NCBI GenBank assembly: GCA_964458495.1
Contig: CAYWJB010000004.1
Span: 1 to 64,000 of the forward strand
DNA: 64,000 bases
Reading direction: 5' to 3'
Source: JANWVO01 sp964458495
GTDB taxonomy: Bacteria > Acidobacteriota > Terriglobia > Bryobacterales > Bryobacteraceae
Shown here piece by piece: positions 35,987 through 44,340 of this stretch (the stretch's first letter is position 1; the number at the start of each line of letters is the position of its first letter). The notes below the pieces were generated by a model. It searched no databases and was not told the DNA's origin. It saw nothing but the letters and a program-made list of their open reading frames with translations. The translations under genes and the position numbers were made by a program.

Positions 35987-36826
35987 TCAGCGCAGCGATT
36001 CCAGGATCCGCACCGCCCGCGCCAGCGCCTGCCAGCGCTGCTCTTCGCCGTGCACGCCGCTCTCGACGCACACCGGGCCCGTGAAGCCCGTCTCCCGCAG
36101 CGCCGCCATGAACTTCGGGATGTTCACCGACCCCTCGCCGAGCGGCCGCTCCGTGCCGAGCGAACCTGGCTTGGCGGGATCCGGCCAGTCGCCGTCTTTC
36201 CCGTGGCAGCTCACCACGTACTTCCGCAGCAGGCGGAATGCCTGCACCGGCTCGCCGGAGCCGTACAGCACCATGTTGGCCGGGTCGAAGTTGATCTTCA
36301 GGTTGCTGCGCCCGGCGTCTTCGAAAAACGCCAGCAGTTCCCCGGCCGGCTCCTGGCCGGTCTCCAGGCAGAAGGTCTTGCCGAAGGTTGCCGCGTAATC
36401 GGCGATGCGGCGCACCAGCTCCAGCACGTCCCTGTAGTCGGGATGGTTCCGGTCGGCGGGGATGCAGCCGACGTGGCAGCCGAAGCTCTTCACGCCCAGC
36501 GCGGCGGCGAAGTCGATCACCGCGCGCGTCCGCACCTCGCGCGCCGCGCGCGTCTCGCGCGGGATGAAGCCCACCGTGCGCTGCACCGTCGGGATGTCCG
36601 CGTAGCTTTCGCCTTCGTAGGCGGCGAACACCGTGAACAGGTGGAAATCCTGCTGGCGGAGCGCCTCCTTCCATCGCGCCGCGGCCTCATCGTTCAAAAT
36701 GACGCTGCCGTCCACCCCGAGCTGCCCGCTCGAGACCCCGCAGCCTTTCACTGCGCGCAGAGTGGCAGCGGCGTCCGGCTCGGCCCAGAAAAAGATTCCG
36801 ATTTCGCGGTCCCGGATCATTGGCAT
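35987..36826 (-). CDS. Sugar phosphate isomerase/epimerase family protein
   Basis: A 279-residue AP-endonuclease-2-like TIM barrel. Metal ligands are visible in CLETGQE, FDPANM, CHGKDGDW and CVESGV, as in the xylose-isomerase-like sugar epimerase family. It is translationally coupled to the upstream Gfo/Idh gene, overlapping it by 10 bases, a pairing typical of inositol or rare-sugar catabolism. ATG 36826 follows GGAGA at nine bases. The sugar acted on is unknown. Confidence 0.87.
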   Translation of the reverse strand: MPMIRDREIGIFFWAEPDAAATLRAVKGCGVSSGQLGVDGSVILNDEAAARWKEALRQQDFHLFTVFAAYEGESYADIPTVQRTVGFIPRETRAAREVRTRAVIDFAAALGVKSFGCHVGCIPADRNHPDYRDVLELVRRIADYAATFGKTFCLETGQEPAGELLAFFEDAGRSNLKINFDPANMVLYGSGEPVQAFRLLRKYVVSCHGKDGDWPDPAKPGSLGTERPLGEGSVNIPKFMAALRETGFTGPVCVESGVHGEEQRWQALARAVRILESLR

Positions 36827-37827
36827 GGAACCGGTTCTCCTTTCTTTGATCTGGCTTCGTCCAGCAACCGCGCCACGCGCACCGCGGCGGCCGACGACTC
36901 CGGCGCACACCGCTCCGGCGCGCGCCCCGCGCGGCAGCAGTCGACAAAATACTCGATTTCCGCCTGGTAACCATCCGTCGATTCCAGCGGAATTTCGTAA
37001 TCTTTTTCGCGCCCGTACCAGTGCGGCGGGCGGCCCGCGGAGCTGTATTCCATGACCGCGCATTCGCCCACCACCGTGTATTCCATCGAAAACGGATACG
37101 CCGAAGGCAGGTGCCAGCCGCCGGTGACCGTCACCGTCAGCCCCGAATCATAGCGGAGCTGCCCGGTCACCATGTCAATGCCTGCCTCGAGATCCTCATG
37201 GCCGGTGGCGGAAACCGCCGCCGGCATGCCGAAGCACACCAGCGCCATGTCGACGTCGTGGATCAGCAGGTCGAACACCCCGCCGCCGCTCTGCTTCTTG
37301 TCGGTCAACCACGCGCCCCACTTCGGCGCCGCGCACCGCCGCCGAAACAGCGCGTGCCGGACTTCGCCGAGGGTCCCCGTGCGCACCGCGTCAATCAGCG
37401 GCAAGTAAGCGGGGAAAAAGCGCAGCACCTGCGCCGTCATCAGGATCCGTCCCGCCTTCTTCGCCTCTTCGATCATCGCCTCGCACTCGGCGGCATCCAG
37501 CGCCATCGGCTTCTCCACCAGGACGTGCAATCCGCGCCGCAGCGCCTCCTTCGCCGCCGGCGCGTGCATCGACGTCGGCAGGCACAGGTCCACCGCATCC
37601 GCCTCGCAGTTCCGGATGCACTCCATGGCGTCCGCGTACCGCGGCAGCCCGCTGATGTCCACCGGCTCGCCGCCGATGTCGAGGTTGCCCTGAATGTGCG
37701 ACAGATCTCCCGCCAGCACCCGCGGGTCGTTCGAGCTGATGGCGGTAATCTCGACCCCCGCGATGCGCCGGTACGCCTTCAGATGGGTGAGTCCCATGAA
37801 TCCGAGTCCCACGACTGCTACGCGCAT
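36817..37827 (-). CDS. Gfo/Idh/MocA-family oxidoreductase (cytoplasmic)
   Basis: A 336-residue NAD(P)-dependent dehydrogenase. The Rossmann start MRVAVVGLGFMGLTHL is complete, the catalytic Lys lies in VLVEKPMAL, and FDLLIHDVDMALVCFG is the second family motif. No signal peptide is present, in contrast to the copy at 24900. It is the first gene of a minus-strand run with the sugar isomerase. The start at 37827 is chosen because the fold begins there; ATG 37839 is possible. Confidence 0.88.
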   Translation of the reverse strand: MRVAVVGLGFMGLTHLKAYRRIAGVEITAISSNDPRVLAGDLSHIQGNLDIGGEPVDISGLPRYADAMECIRNCEADAVDLCLPTSMHAPAAKEALRRGLHVLVEKPMALDAAECEAMIEEAKKAGRILMTAQVLRFFPAYLPLIDAVRTGTLGEVRHALFRRRCAAPKWGAWLTDKKQSGGGVFDLLIHDVDMALVCFGMPAAVSATGHEDLEAGIDMVTGQLRYDSGLTVTVTGGWHLPSAYPFSMEYTVVGECAVMEYSSAGRPPHWYGREKDYEIPLESTDGYQAEIEYFVDCCRAGRAPERCAPESSAAAVRVARLLDEARSKKGEPVPCQ

Positions 37828-37871
37828 ATTCCTTGCCATCCTATCAGGGGCGCGCGCCGCTCCGGGCATCC

Positions 37872-37877
37872 TACAAT
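37872..37877 (+). promoter_or_regulatory. Probable -10 box of argG
   Basis: TACAAT lies 47 bases before the argG start used here. It overlaps an ATG at 37876, which argues against that ATG as the translation start. No good -35 box is visible at the usual spacing. Confidence 0.4.
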
Positions 37878-37923
37878 GAAGAGTTCAGGCAGACCATTTA
37901 TTCCCCTCGAGGTTCAAGCCATC

Positions 37924-39276
37924 ATGGGTCACATCCTGCAAAGTCTTCCCGTCGGCGAGCGTGTCGGGATCGCCTTCAGCGGCGGGCTTGACACGAGCGC
38001 CGCCGTCTTCTGGATGCGTGAGAAGGGCGCCATCCCGTACTGCTATACCGCCAACCTCGGCCAGCCGGACGAGAGCGACTACGAGTCGATCCCCAAACGC
38101 GCGCTGGAGTGCGGCGCCGAAAAGGCGCGCCTCGTCGATTGCCGCAAGCAGCTTGTCCACGAAGGCTTCGCCGCCCTCCAGTGCGGCGCTTTCCACATTT
38201 CCACCGCCGGACTCTGCTACTTCAACACCACGCCGCTGGGCCGGGCCGTCACCGGCACCATGCTGGTCGGCGCCATGAAGGAGGACGGCGTCCACATCTG
38301 GGGCGACGGCTCCACCTACAAGGGCAACGACATCGAGCGCTTCTACCGCTACGGGCTGCTCGTCAACCCCGAACTGCGCATCTACAAGCCGTGGCTTGAC
38401 CAGACGTTTCTCGACGAACTCGGCGGCCGCAAGGAGATGAGTGAGCTGCTCGAGCGCGCCGGCCTCGGCTACCGCATGAGCAAGGAGAAGGCCTACTCCA
38501 CCGACTCGAACCTCTGGGGCGCCACGCATGAGGCCAAAGACCTGGAGCACCTCGACAAGGGCATGAAAATCGTCGAGCCCATCATGGGCGTAGCCTTCTG
38601 GCGCGAGGACGTTGACATCCGCCCCGAGGAGGTCCGCGTCACGTTTGAAGAAGGCCTGCCGGTCGCCCTCAACGGCAAGCGGTTCGAGGACGAGGTGGAA
38701 CTCGTGCTCGAAGCCAACCGCATCGGCGGACGTCACGGCCTCGGCATGTCGGACCAGATCGAGAACCGCATCATCGAGGCCAAGAGCCGCGGCATCTACG
38801 AGGCCCCCGGCATGGCGCTGCTCTGGATCGCCTACGAGCGCCTGGTCACCGGCATCCACAACGAAGGAACCATCGAGCAGTACCGCGACATGGGCCGCCG
38901 CCTCGGCCGCCTGCTCTATGAAGGGCGCTGGTTCGATCCGCAGTCGCTGATGATCCGCGAAACGCTCCAGCGGTGGGTGGCCAAGGCCATCACGGGCGAC
39001 GTATGGCTCGAGCTGCGCCGCGGCAACGACTACACGGTCCTCAACACCGAGAGCCCCAACCTCACCTACAAGCCCGAGCGCCTCACCATGGAGAAGGGCG
39101 AGGCCGCCTTCTCCCCGGCCGACCGCATCGGGCAGCTCACCATGCGCAACCTCGACATCGAGGACTCGCGCCAAAAGCTGCGCGTCTATGCGCAGGCGGG
39201 CCTGTTGGGCCCCCAGACTTTCGAGGGCATGCGCCTGCTCGACGAGCCCGGCGGAGAAGAAGGGGAAGGGAATTGA
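37924..39276 (+). CDS. argG: Argininosuccinate synthase
   Basis: A 450-residue ATP-dependent ligase joining citrulline and aspartate in arginine synthesis. It belongs to the longer, E. coli-like type. The P-loop is IAFSGGLDTSAAVFWM, and CYTANLGQPDE, GAMKEDGVHIWGDGSTYKGN and RRGNDYTVLNTE are conserved. ATG 37924 aligns with the E. coli N-terminus (ILQSLPVGERVGIAFSGG); an ATG 48 bases upstream lies inside a -10 box. No other arg genes are in the window. Confidence 0.95.
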   Translation: MGHILQSLPVGERVGIAFSGGLDTSAAVFWMREKGAIPYCYTANLGQPDESDYESIPKRALECGAEKARLVDCRKQLVHEGFAALQCGAFHISTAGLCYFNTTPLGRAVTGTMLVGAMKEDGVHIWGDGSTYKGNDIERFYRYGLLVNPELRIYKPWLDQTFLDELGGRKEMSELLERAGLGYRMSKEKAYSTDSNLWGATHEAKDLEHLDKGMKIVEPIMGVAFWREDVDIRPEEVRVTFEEGLPVALNGKRFEDEVELVLEANRIGGRHGLGMSDQIENRIIEAKSRGIYEAPGMALLWIAYERLVTGIHNEGTIEQYRDMGRRLGRLLYEGRWFDPQSLMIRETLQRWVAKAITGDVWLELRRGNDYTVLNTESPNLTYKPERLTMEKGEAAFSPADRIGQLTMRNLDIEDSRQKLRVYAQAGLLGPQTFEGMRLLDEPGGEEGEGN

Positions 39277-39324
39277 CGGCCCACGGTAGCGGGACGCCTT
39301 CCCTCTGGGCTACATTAGGCAGAC

Positions 39325-39798
39325 ATGGCGCAGGTGCCGGACTGGGACCGTTACTATCTCGAAATCTGCCGCGTCGTTGCCCGGCGCAGCAAGGACCCTT
39401 CGACGCAGGTCGGCTGCGTCATCGTCGGGCCTGCGCACGAGATCCGCTCCACCGGCTACAACAGCCTGCCGCGCCACGTCGATGACAACGTGCCGGAGCG
39501 TTTCGAGCGCCCCGAGAAATACCTCTGGTTCGAGCACGCCGAACGCAACGCCATCTACAACGCCGCACGCGCCGGCACGCCGCTGGAAGGTTGCACCATC
39601 TACACCGACCTGATGCCGTGCATGGACTGCGCACGCGCCATCGTGCAGGCGGGCATCGTCGAGGTTGTCACCGACGAAAGGCGCTTCCAGCAATACAAGA
39701 GCGACCAGTACAACGAGCACTTCCCTCGCGTCATGCGGCTGTTCGAGGAAGCGGGCGTGCGCGTCCGCACCATCCCCTTCGACGCCGGCGCCGCATGA
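39325..39798 (+). CDS. dCMP deaminase family protein
   Basis: A 157-residue zinc deaminase. The zinc site is HAERNAIYNAA (His and catalytic Glu) with PCMDCARAIV (two Cys). An upstream DPSTQVGCVI and YNSLPRHVDDN match deoxycytidylate deaminases, which supply dUMP for thymidylate synthesis; the ComEB group is the alternative. The start has no obvious ribosome site; TACATT lies 11 bases upstream and could be a -10 box for a leaderless message. Confidence 0.9.
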   Translation: MAQVPDWDRYYLEICRVVARRSKDPSTQVGCVIVGPAHEIRSTGYNSLPRHVDDNVPERFERPEKYLWFEHAERNAIYNAARAGTPLEGCTIYTDLMPCMDCARAIVQAGIVEVVTDERRFQQYKSDQYNEHFPRVMRLFEEAGVRVRTIPFDAGAA

Positions 39799-39816
39799 GA
39801 CGCGGCTTCGATCCAA

Positions 39817-39861
39817 ATTGGCTCATATGGCTTGCATTGGCTGGCCGCACTGCGCTACTTT
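39817..39861 (+). promoter_or_regulatory. Candidate promoter and direct repeats before the pdxR-like gene
   Basis: ATTGGCT occurs at 39817-39823 and again at 39836-39842, 19 bases apart. The second overlaps a TTGCAT -35-like box (39832-39837), with TACTTT (39856-39861) 18 bases further. MocR-type regulators commonly bind direct repeats at their own or target promoters, so these could be its sites. Confidence 0.35.
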
Positions 39862-39870
39862 GAAAGTGCC

Positions 39871-41331
39871 ATGGCGCCGCCCTTCCGGCTGGATCCGCGC
39901 GCTGAAGAGCCGCTTTACCGGCAGCTCTATCGCCAGTTGCGCGAGCGGATCCTGTCCGGCGCGCTCCCGCACGGGCAGCGCATCCCGCCAACCCGCGAAT
40001 TGGCCGGGCAACTTGGCGTGAACCGGGCCACCGTCGCCGCGGCCTATGAGCTCCTGGAGCAGGAAGGCCTGATCCGCGGCCACGTCGGCCGCGGGAGCTT
40101 CGTCTCCGGCCCCACCGGCCCGGCGGTGGACTGGGACGCCCGGCTTTCCGCGGCAGGCGCGGAGGCCCGCGCATGGGACTCCCGCGCCCGCATCGACTTC
40201 TCCTCGGCCCGCCCCGGCGACGAACTGCTTCCGCTGGAGGAGTTCCGCGCCTGCGGCCGAGAGGTTCTTCGCGGGGACGTCGCCGGCATCCTCCGGCTCG
40301 GCTCGCCTTACGGGTACGCGCCGCTGCGCGAGTATCTGCTCGAGCAGGCCCGCCGGGAAGGCGCCGCGCGCGACGAGGACGACATCCTCATCACCAGCGG
40401 CTGCCAGCAGGCGCTGGATCTGCTTGGGCGCGCGCTGGCGCGCGACGGCCAGGCCGCCGCCATCGAGGATCCCGTCTACCCCGGTCTGCGCGAGGTCTTC
40501 TCGCGCGCCGGCGCGCGGATCGCCGCCGTCCCGGTTCTGGAACACGGTCTCGATCTCGATGCGCTGGCTCGCCTCCTGGAGCGCGAGGCGCTGGCCGTCA
40601 TCGCCGTCACGCCCAACTTCCAGAACCCCACCGGAACCACAATGGGTCTGGAAGCACGGCGCGAACTGTTGCGCCTGGCGCGGCAGGCGGGCGTCGCCGT
40701 GATCGAAAACGACATTTACAGCGGTCTCCGCTACCAGGGCGATGCTCTCCCGTCGCTGAAACAACTCGACGAGGACCGCCTCGTCATCCAGATCCGCAGT
40801 GTCTCCAAGCTCGCCCTGCCCGGGTTGCGCGTCGGCTGGATCACCGCGCCGCGCGAGGCCGTGAGCCGCCTCGCCGCCTGGAAACAGACTTCCGACCTGC
40901 ATTCGGACCACCTCTCGCAAGCCGTGCTTCTCCGGTTTGCCGAAAGCGGGCGCCTCGAAGCGCACCGCCGCCGCCTGGCTGCCGCCGGCCGTCTCCGCCT
41001 TCAGGCCGTTCTGGCCGCCTGCGCGCGGCACCTGCCCGCCGGAGCGCGCTTCACCCGGCCCGAGGGCGGCGCCAACATCTGGGTGCGCCTGCCCGAACCG
41101 CTCGATTCCGAACGGATCCTGCCAAAAGCCGAAGAAGCCGGCGTCAGCTATCTTCCCGGAAGGATCTTCGCGGTGCAGCGGCCGCAGACGGGCGCGTTGC
41201 GGCTGTGCTTCGCCGGGCTGGACCCCGCAGCCATCGAAGAGGGCGTGCAGATTCTGGGAAAGGTCTTTCGAAAAGAGTGGCAGCGGCAGCGGGCCACCGC
41301 CGGCGCGGGGCTCGCGCCGGCCATCGTTTAA
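39871..41331 (+). CDS. MocR/PdxR-type regulator: GntR helix-turn-helix fused to aminotransferase
   Basis: A 486-residue protein with an N-terminal GntR winged helix (about 10-80: LYRQLYRQLRERILSGAL, LPHGQRIPPTRELAGQLGVN) and a fold-type I PLP aminotransferase domain (about 110-475). The PLP Lys is in RSVSKLALPGLRVGW, with NFQNPTGTT and the Asp/Tyr of VIENDIYSGLRY also present. Such proteins sense PLP; those next to pdxST are usually PdxR activators. Here it lies 51 bases upstream of pdxS on the same strand rather than divergently. ATG 39871 is preferred to TTG 39832. Confidence 0.88.
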   Translation: MAPPFRLDPRAEEPLYRQLYRQLRERILSGALPHGQRIPPTRELAGQLGVNRATVAAAYELLEQEGLIRGHVGRGSFVSGPTGPAVDWDARLSAAGAEARAWDSRARIDFSSARPGDELLPLEEFRACGREVLRGDVAGILRLGSPYGYAPLREYLLEQARREGAARDEDDILITSGCQQALDLLGRALARDGQAAAIEDPVYPGLREVFSRAGARIAAVPVLEHGLDLDALARLLEREALAVIAVTPNFQNPTGTTMGLEARRELLRLARQAGVAVIENDIYSGLRYQGDALPSLKQLDEDRLVIQIRSVSKLALPGLRVGWITAPREAVSRLAAWKQTSDLHSDHLSQAVLLRFAESGRLEAHRRRLAAAGRLRLQAVLAACARHLPAGARFTRPEGGANIWVRLPEPLDSERILPKAEEAGVSYLPGRIFAVQRPQTGALRLCFAGLDPAAIEEGVQILGKVFRKEWQRQRATAGAGLAPAIV

Positions 41332-41382
41332 GGATGAATCGGAAAACGATGTTGTACATCGCAGAAGCAAGGGAGAAATGAC

Positions 41383-42270
41383 ATGATTTACCTCGACGAT
41401 GCATTCCGCGTAAAGGTCGGCCTGGCGGAGATGCTCAAGGGCGGCGTCATCATGGACGTGACCGACGCGCGCCAGGCCGAGATCGCCGAAAAGGCCGGCG
41501 CGTGCGCCGTCATGGCGCTGGAACGCGTCCCGGCCGACATCCGCAAGGAGGGCGGCGTGGCCCGCATGGCCGCGATCGGCAAGATCCGGGAGATCATGAA
41601 GGCCGTCTCCATTCCGGTGATGGCGAAGGTCCGCATCGGCCACATTGCCGAGGCGCAGGTGCTGGAGGCGCTGGAAGTCGACTACATCGACGAGAGCGAG
41701 GTCCTCACTCCCGCCGACGAGGAGCACCACATCTGGAAGCGCGACTTCAAGGTTCCCTTCGTCTGCGGCTGCCGCAACCTGGGCGAGGCGCTGCGCCGCA
41801 TTGCCGAAGGCGCCGCCATGATCCGCACCAAGGGCGAGGCGGGCACGGGCAACGTGGTCGAAGCCGTGCGCCACATGCGGACGGTCATGAAGGAGATCCG
41901 CACGCTCACCGTGCTCCGCCAGGACGAACTGCTGGCCGAGGCCAAGCGCCTCCAGGCGCCGCTCGAGCTGGTCCAGTTCGTCCACGACAACGGCCGGCTG
42001 CCCGTGCCCAATTTCAGCGCCGGAGGCGTCGCCACGCCCGCCGATGCGGCCCTCATGCGCCAGCTCGGCGCCGAGGCTGTCTTCGTCGGCAGCGGCATTT
42101 TCAAGAGCTCCGATCCCGACCGCCGCGCCCGCGCCATCGTCAAGGCCACCACGCACTACAACGACGCCAAGGCCGTGCTTGAGGCGAGCGAGGAGCTCGG
42201 CGAGGCCATGCCGGGTCTCGATGTCCGCACCATGAGCGAATCCGAGATGCTGTCCACGCGGGGCTGGTAG
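41383..42270 (+). CDS. pdxS: Pyridoxal 5'-phosphate synthase, synthase subunit
   Basis: A 295-residue TIM-barrel enzyme (Pdx1) that builds PLP from ribose 5-phosphate, glyceraldehyde 3-phosphate and ammonia. Catalytic lysines sit in VMAKVRIGH and in IRTKGEAGTGN; DESEVLTPADEEHHI and EAVFVGSGIFKS are invariant family segments. Length and sequence are typical. AAGGGAGA precedes the ATG. It forms an operon with pdxT seven bases later and receives ammonia from it in a 12+12 complex. Confidence 0.97.
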   Translation: MIYLDDAFRVKVGLAEMLKGGVIMDVTDARQAEIAEKAGACAVMALERVPADIRKEGGVARMAAIGKIREIMKAVSIPVMAKVRIGHIAEAQVLEALEVDYIDESEVLTPADEEHHIWKRDFKVPFVCGCRNLGEALRRIAEGAAMIRTKGEAGTGNVVEAVRHMRTVMKEIRTLTVLRQDELLAEAKRLQAPLELVQFVHDNGRLPVPNFSAGGVATPADAALMRQLGAEAVFVGSGIFKSSDPDRRARAIVKATTHYNDAKAVLEASEELGEAMPGLDVRTMSESEMLSTRGW

Positions 42271-42277
42271 CCGGGCC

Positions 42278-42868
42278 ATGCCTGTCGCCGGTGTGCTCGC
42301 CCTCCAGGGCGATTACGAAGCCCACGCCGCGGCCCTGCGCCGCGCCGGCGCCGAGCCGCGCGAGGTGCGCCTCGCCGCCGATTTCGACGGACTCGACGGC
42401 CTCGTCATCCCGGGCGGCGAGAGCACTTCGATGCTGCGCCTCATCGAGTACTATTCGCTCATGGAGCCGCTGCGCCAGTTCGGCCTGCGCAAGCCCGTTT
42501 TCGGCACCTGCGCCGGGGCCATCCTGCTGGCGACCGAGGTGCTCAACCCGCCCCAGCCTTCGCTTGCGCTGGCTGACATGACCATCGAACGCAATGCCTA
42601 CGGAAGGCAGCTGGACAGCCGCGTCGTGCGCCTCCAGGATCACAGCCTCGGCGGCGGCGAGCTGGAGGCTGTGTTCATCCGCGCTCCCATCATCCGCCGC
42701 GTGGGGCCGGGCGCCGGGGTGCTCGCAACATATCTGGGTGATCCTGTTTTGGTCGACTTCGGCCGCCACATGGCAGCCACCTTTCACCCCGAGCTGACCC
42801 CCGACCTGCGCATCCACCGCCGCTTCGTCGAACGCCTCGCCTCGCAGGCCGGGGAGCCGCGCCCGTGA
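42278..42868 (+). CDS. pdxT: Pyridoxal 5'-phosphate synthase, glutaminase subunit
   Basis: A 196-residue class I glutaminase (Pdx2) that releases ammonia for PdxS. The nucleophile Cys lies in FGTCAGAILLA; the His and Glu of the triad are in FHPELTPD. VLALQGDYEAH and IPGGESTSM are standard. It starts seven bases after pdxS and overlaps the next gene by four bases. Confidence 0.96.
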   Translation: MPVAGVLALQGDYEAHAAALRRAGAEPREVRLAADFDGLDGLVIPGGESTSMLRLIEYYSLMEPLRQFGLRKPVFGTCAGAILLATEVLNPPQPSLALADMTIERNAYGRQLDSRVVRLQDHSLGGGELEAVFIRAPIIRRVGPGAGVLATYLGDPVLVDFGRHMAATFHPELTPDLRIHRRFVERLASQAGEPRP

Positions 42869-43272
42869 ACCCGAAAAAGCGCGTCCTGTTCGTCTGCGTC
42901 GGCAACGCCTTCCGCAGCCAGATGGCGGAGGCGTTCGCGCGCGCGTACGGGGCGGACGTCGTGGAGCCGCAAAGCGCCGGCATCGCGCCCGTGCTCGCTG
43001 TACCGGAGGCGACCAGATCGATGATGCGCGAGAAGGGCATCGAACTGGACGGCCACTTCCCGAAGGCGCTCCTCCACATGGACCTCAACTCCTTCGACGT
43101 CATCGTCAACATGAGCGGCGTTCCGCTGCATGCGCCGCAGGGAGGCCAGATGGTCGTGTGGAACGTGGCAGATCCGGTGGGCGCGGGCGACAAGGTGATG
43201 CGTCAGGTGCGCGACGAGATCGAGCAGCTCGTCGTCGGGCTGCTGATCCGCCTCAGAAACCGGCAGAATTGA
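42865..43272 (+). CDS. Low-molecular-weight phosphotyrosine phosphatase / ArsC-type protein
   Basis: A 135-residue protein with the LMW-PTP phosphate loop near the N-terminus (FVCVGNAFRSQMAEAF, CX5R) and a later NMSG...WNVADPVG segment with the general-acid Asp, in the WxVxDP form seen in thioredoxin-linked arsenate reductases. The extra Cys pair of typical ArsC enzymes is absent, which leaves phosphatase more likely than arsenate reductase. GTG 42865 overlaps the pdxT stop (GTGA), so it is translationally coupled to PLP synthesis, perhaps as a phosphatase (inference). Confidence 0.8.
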   Translation: MNPKKRVLFVCVGNAFRSQMAEAFARAYGADVVEPQSAGIAPVLAVPEATRSMMREKGIELDGHFPKALLHMDLNSFDVIVNMSGVPLHAPQGGQMVVWNVADPVGAGDKVMRQVRDEIEQLVVGLLIRLRNRQN

Positions 43273-43298
43273 CACGGCCGCAGGTGGTTTTGGAAAAT
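43269..43298 (+). promoter_or_regulatory. Promoter of the tRNA-Leu gene
   Basis: TTGACA (43269-43274) and GAAAAT (43293-43298) are 18 bases apart, ending 25 bases before the tRNA. The -35 box contains the TGA stop codon of the preceding phosphatase gene. Confidence 0.6.
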
Positions 43299-43323
43299 AG
43301 GGGTGGAACGACAAGCCAGCCGT

Positions 43324-43410
43324 GCGGATGTGGCGGAACTGGCAGACGCGCTAGATTCAGGTTCTAGTGGGGGCAACCCCGTGGAGGTTCAAGTCCTCTC
43401 ATCCGCACCA
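43324..43410 (+). tRNA. tRNA-Leu (anticodon CAG), CCA encoded
   Basis: The 7-bp acceptor stem (GCGGATG/CATCCGC) is perfect, followed by discriminator A and an encoded CCA. The anticodon arm is CTAGA/TCTAG with loop TTCAGGT, giving anticodon CAG (codon CUG). A long variable arm (TGGGGGCAACCCCG) and the T-loop GTTCAAGT are those of a class II leucine tRNA. Confidence 0.97.
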
Positions 43411-43541
43411 TCCTTGGCCCGTCCCTTTTCCCGCAGCTCCCGGCCCCAGGTTCCCCGCGTCCGTCCTCTCAACCGGTCCAGGACCGCGCTCGGCTGAAAC
43501 CCTCTTTGCCGCCGGCGGCGGGTATTCACGTGCGGCGGCTC

Positions 43542-44039
43542 CTACTGGCGTGGATCCGACGCTGTGGCGGCGCGCCACTTGCGCAGCAGTTCATAGAGAA
43601 CAATGCCGCCCGCCGTGGCGACGTTCAGCGAGCTTTTGGCGCCCTGCATGGGAATGCGGACGCGCACGTCACAGGCATCGAGCACTGCGCCGGACAAACC
43701 GTCGACCTCATTTCCGAAGACCACGCAAACGGGCCAGCGCGGCTGCCACTCGAACAGGTCAACGGAAGGTTGCGCGGTTTCCACCGCGGCCACCTGGTAG
43801 CCCCGTGCCCGGAACAGGCGCAACGCGACCAGCGTGTCGACCTCATAAAACCAGGCCACGCTCCGCTCGGCGCCCAGCGCCGTCTTCGCTACCCCGGGCT
43901 GCGGAGGGTGTGCCGTGATGCCGCACAGCACCAGCTTTTCCGCCCCCGCGGCATCGCAGGTGCGGAAAAATGCGCCCGCGTTGTACATGGACCGGACGTT
44001 GTCGAGCACGACGGCGACGGGGAGGCGCTGAGCGGACAT
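43542..44039 (-). CDS. TrmH/SpoU-family RNA 2'-O-methyltransferase
   Basis: A 165-residue SPOUT-class enzyme. The three family motifs are NVRSMYNAGAFFRTCDA (motif 1), VCVVFGNEVDGLS (motif 2) and IPMQGAKSSLNVATAGGI (motif 3). No extra RNA-binding domain is present, as in TrmL-like small members. The RNA target is unknown; tRNA is likely. The frame extends further upstream, but homology begins at ATG 44039; TATCCT just upstream could be a -10 box for a nearly leaderless message. Confidence 0.9.
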   Translation of the reverse strand: MSAQRLPVAVVLDNVRSMYNAGAFFRTCDAAGAEKLVLCGITAHPPQPGVAKTALGAERSVAWFYEVDTLVALRLFRARGYQVAAVETAQPSVDLFEWQPRWPVCVVFGNEVDGLSGAVLDACDVRVRIPMQGAKSSLNVATAGGIVLYELLRKWRAATASDPRQ

Positions 44040-44340
44040 TGCCAAGACAGGATACCGTGCCGCCACCGTACGCAGAGGGCCACCGCGCAGCCACAGCCGG
44101 AAGGCCAGGAAAGCCGGGCAGCGCAGAACCGCAACGGTGTGGGAGAGCCGAGAGTCCGGATGGCGCAACCCCGGTTCGTTCTGTTCTTGCAGGCGCGCCC
44201 TCGCGGGCGCTGCCCGAAGAGGCAGGCACCTTGACGGCCCAATCGCGGCAGGCGTACGATCCGGCTGTGCGGGGCCGGACATCCCCTGGCACGAACCGCC
44301 TCCCCGGGGCCGGCTTCCGACAGGAAGGAGGAACGGCCCA
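44040..44340. other. Divergent promoter region (SpoU gene / OmpA gene)
   Basis: No gene is supported here. On the plus strand, TTGACG (44231-44236) and TACGAT (44255-44260), 18 bases apart, form a good promoter for the OmpA gene, with a 5' leader of about 75 bases. A GC-rich inverted repeat lies near 44190-44205. Confidence 0.5.

Noticed and set aside
39823..42279. Very long minus-strand open frame opposite the pdxR-like gene and pdxS
   Set aside because: Both sense genes are clear family members; the antisense reading has no recognisable motif and no ribosome site.
42865..43272. Calling the CX5R protein an arsenate reductase (arsC)
   Set aside because: The additional redox Cys pair of ArsC is missing and there are no other ars genes nearby, so a phosphatase-type call is safer.
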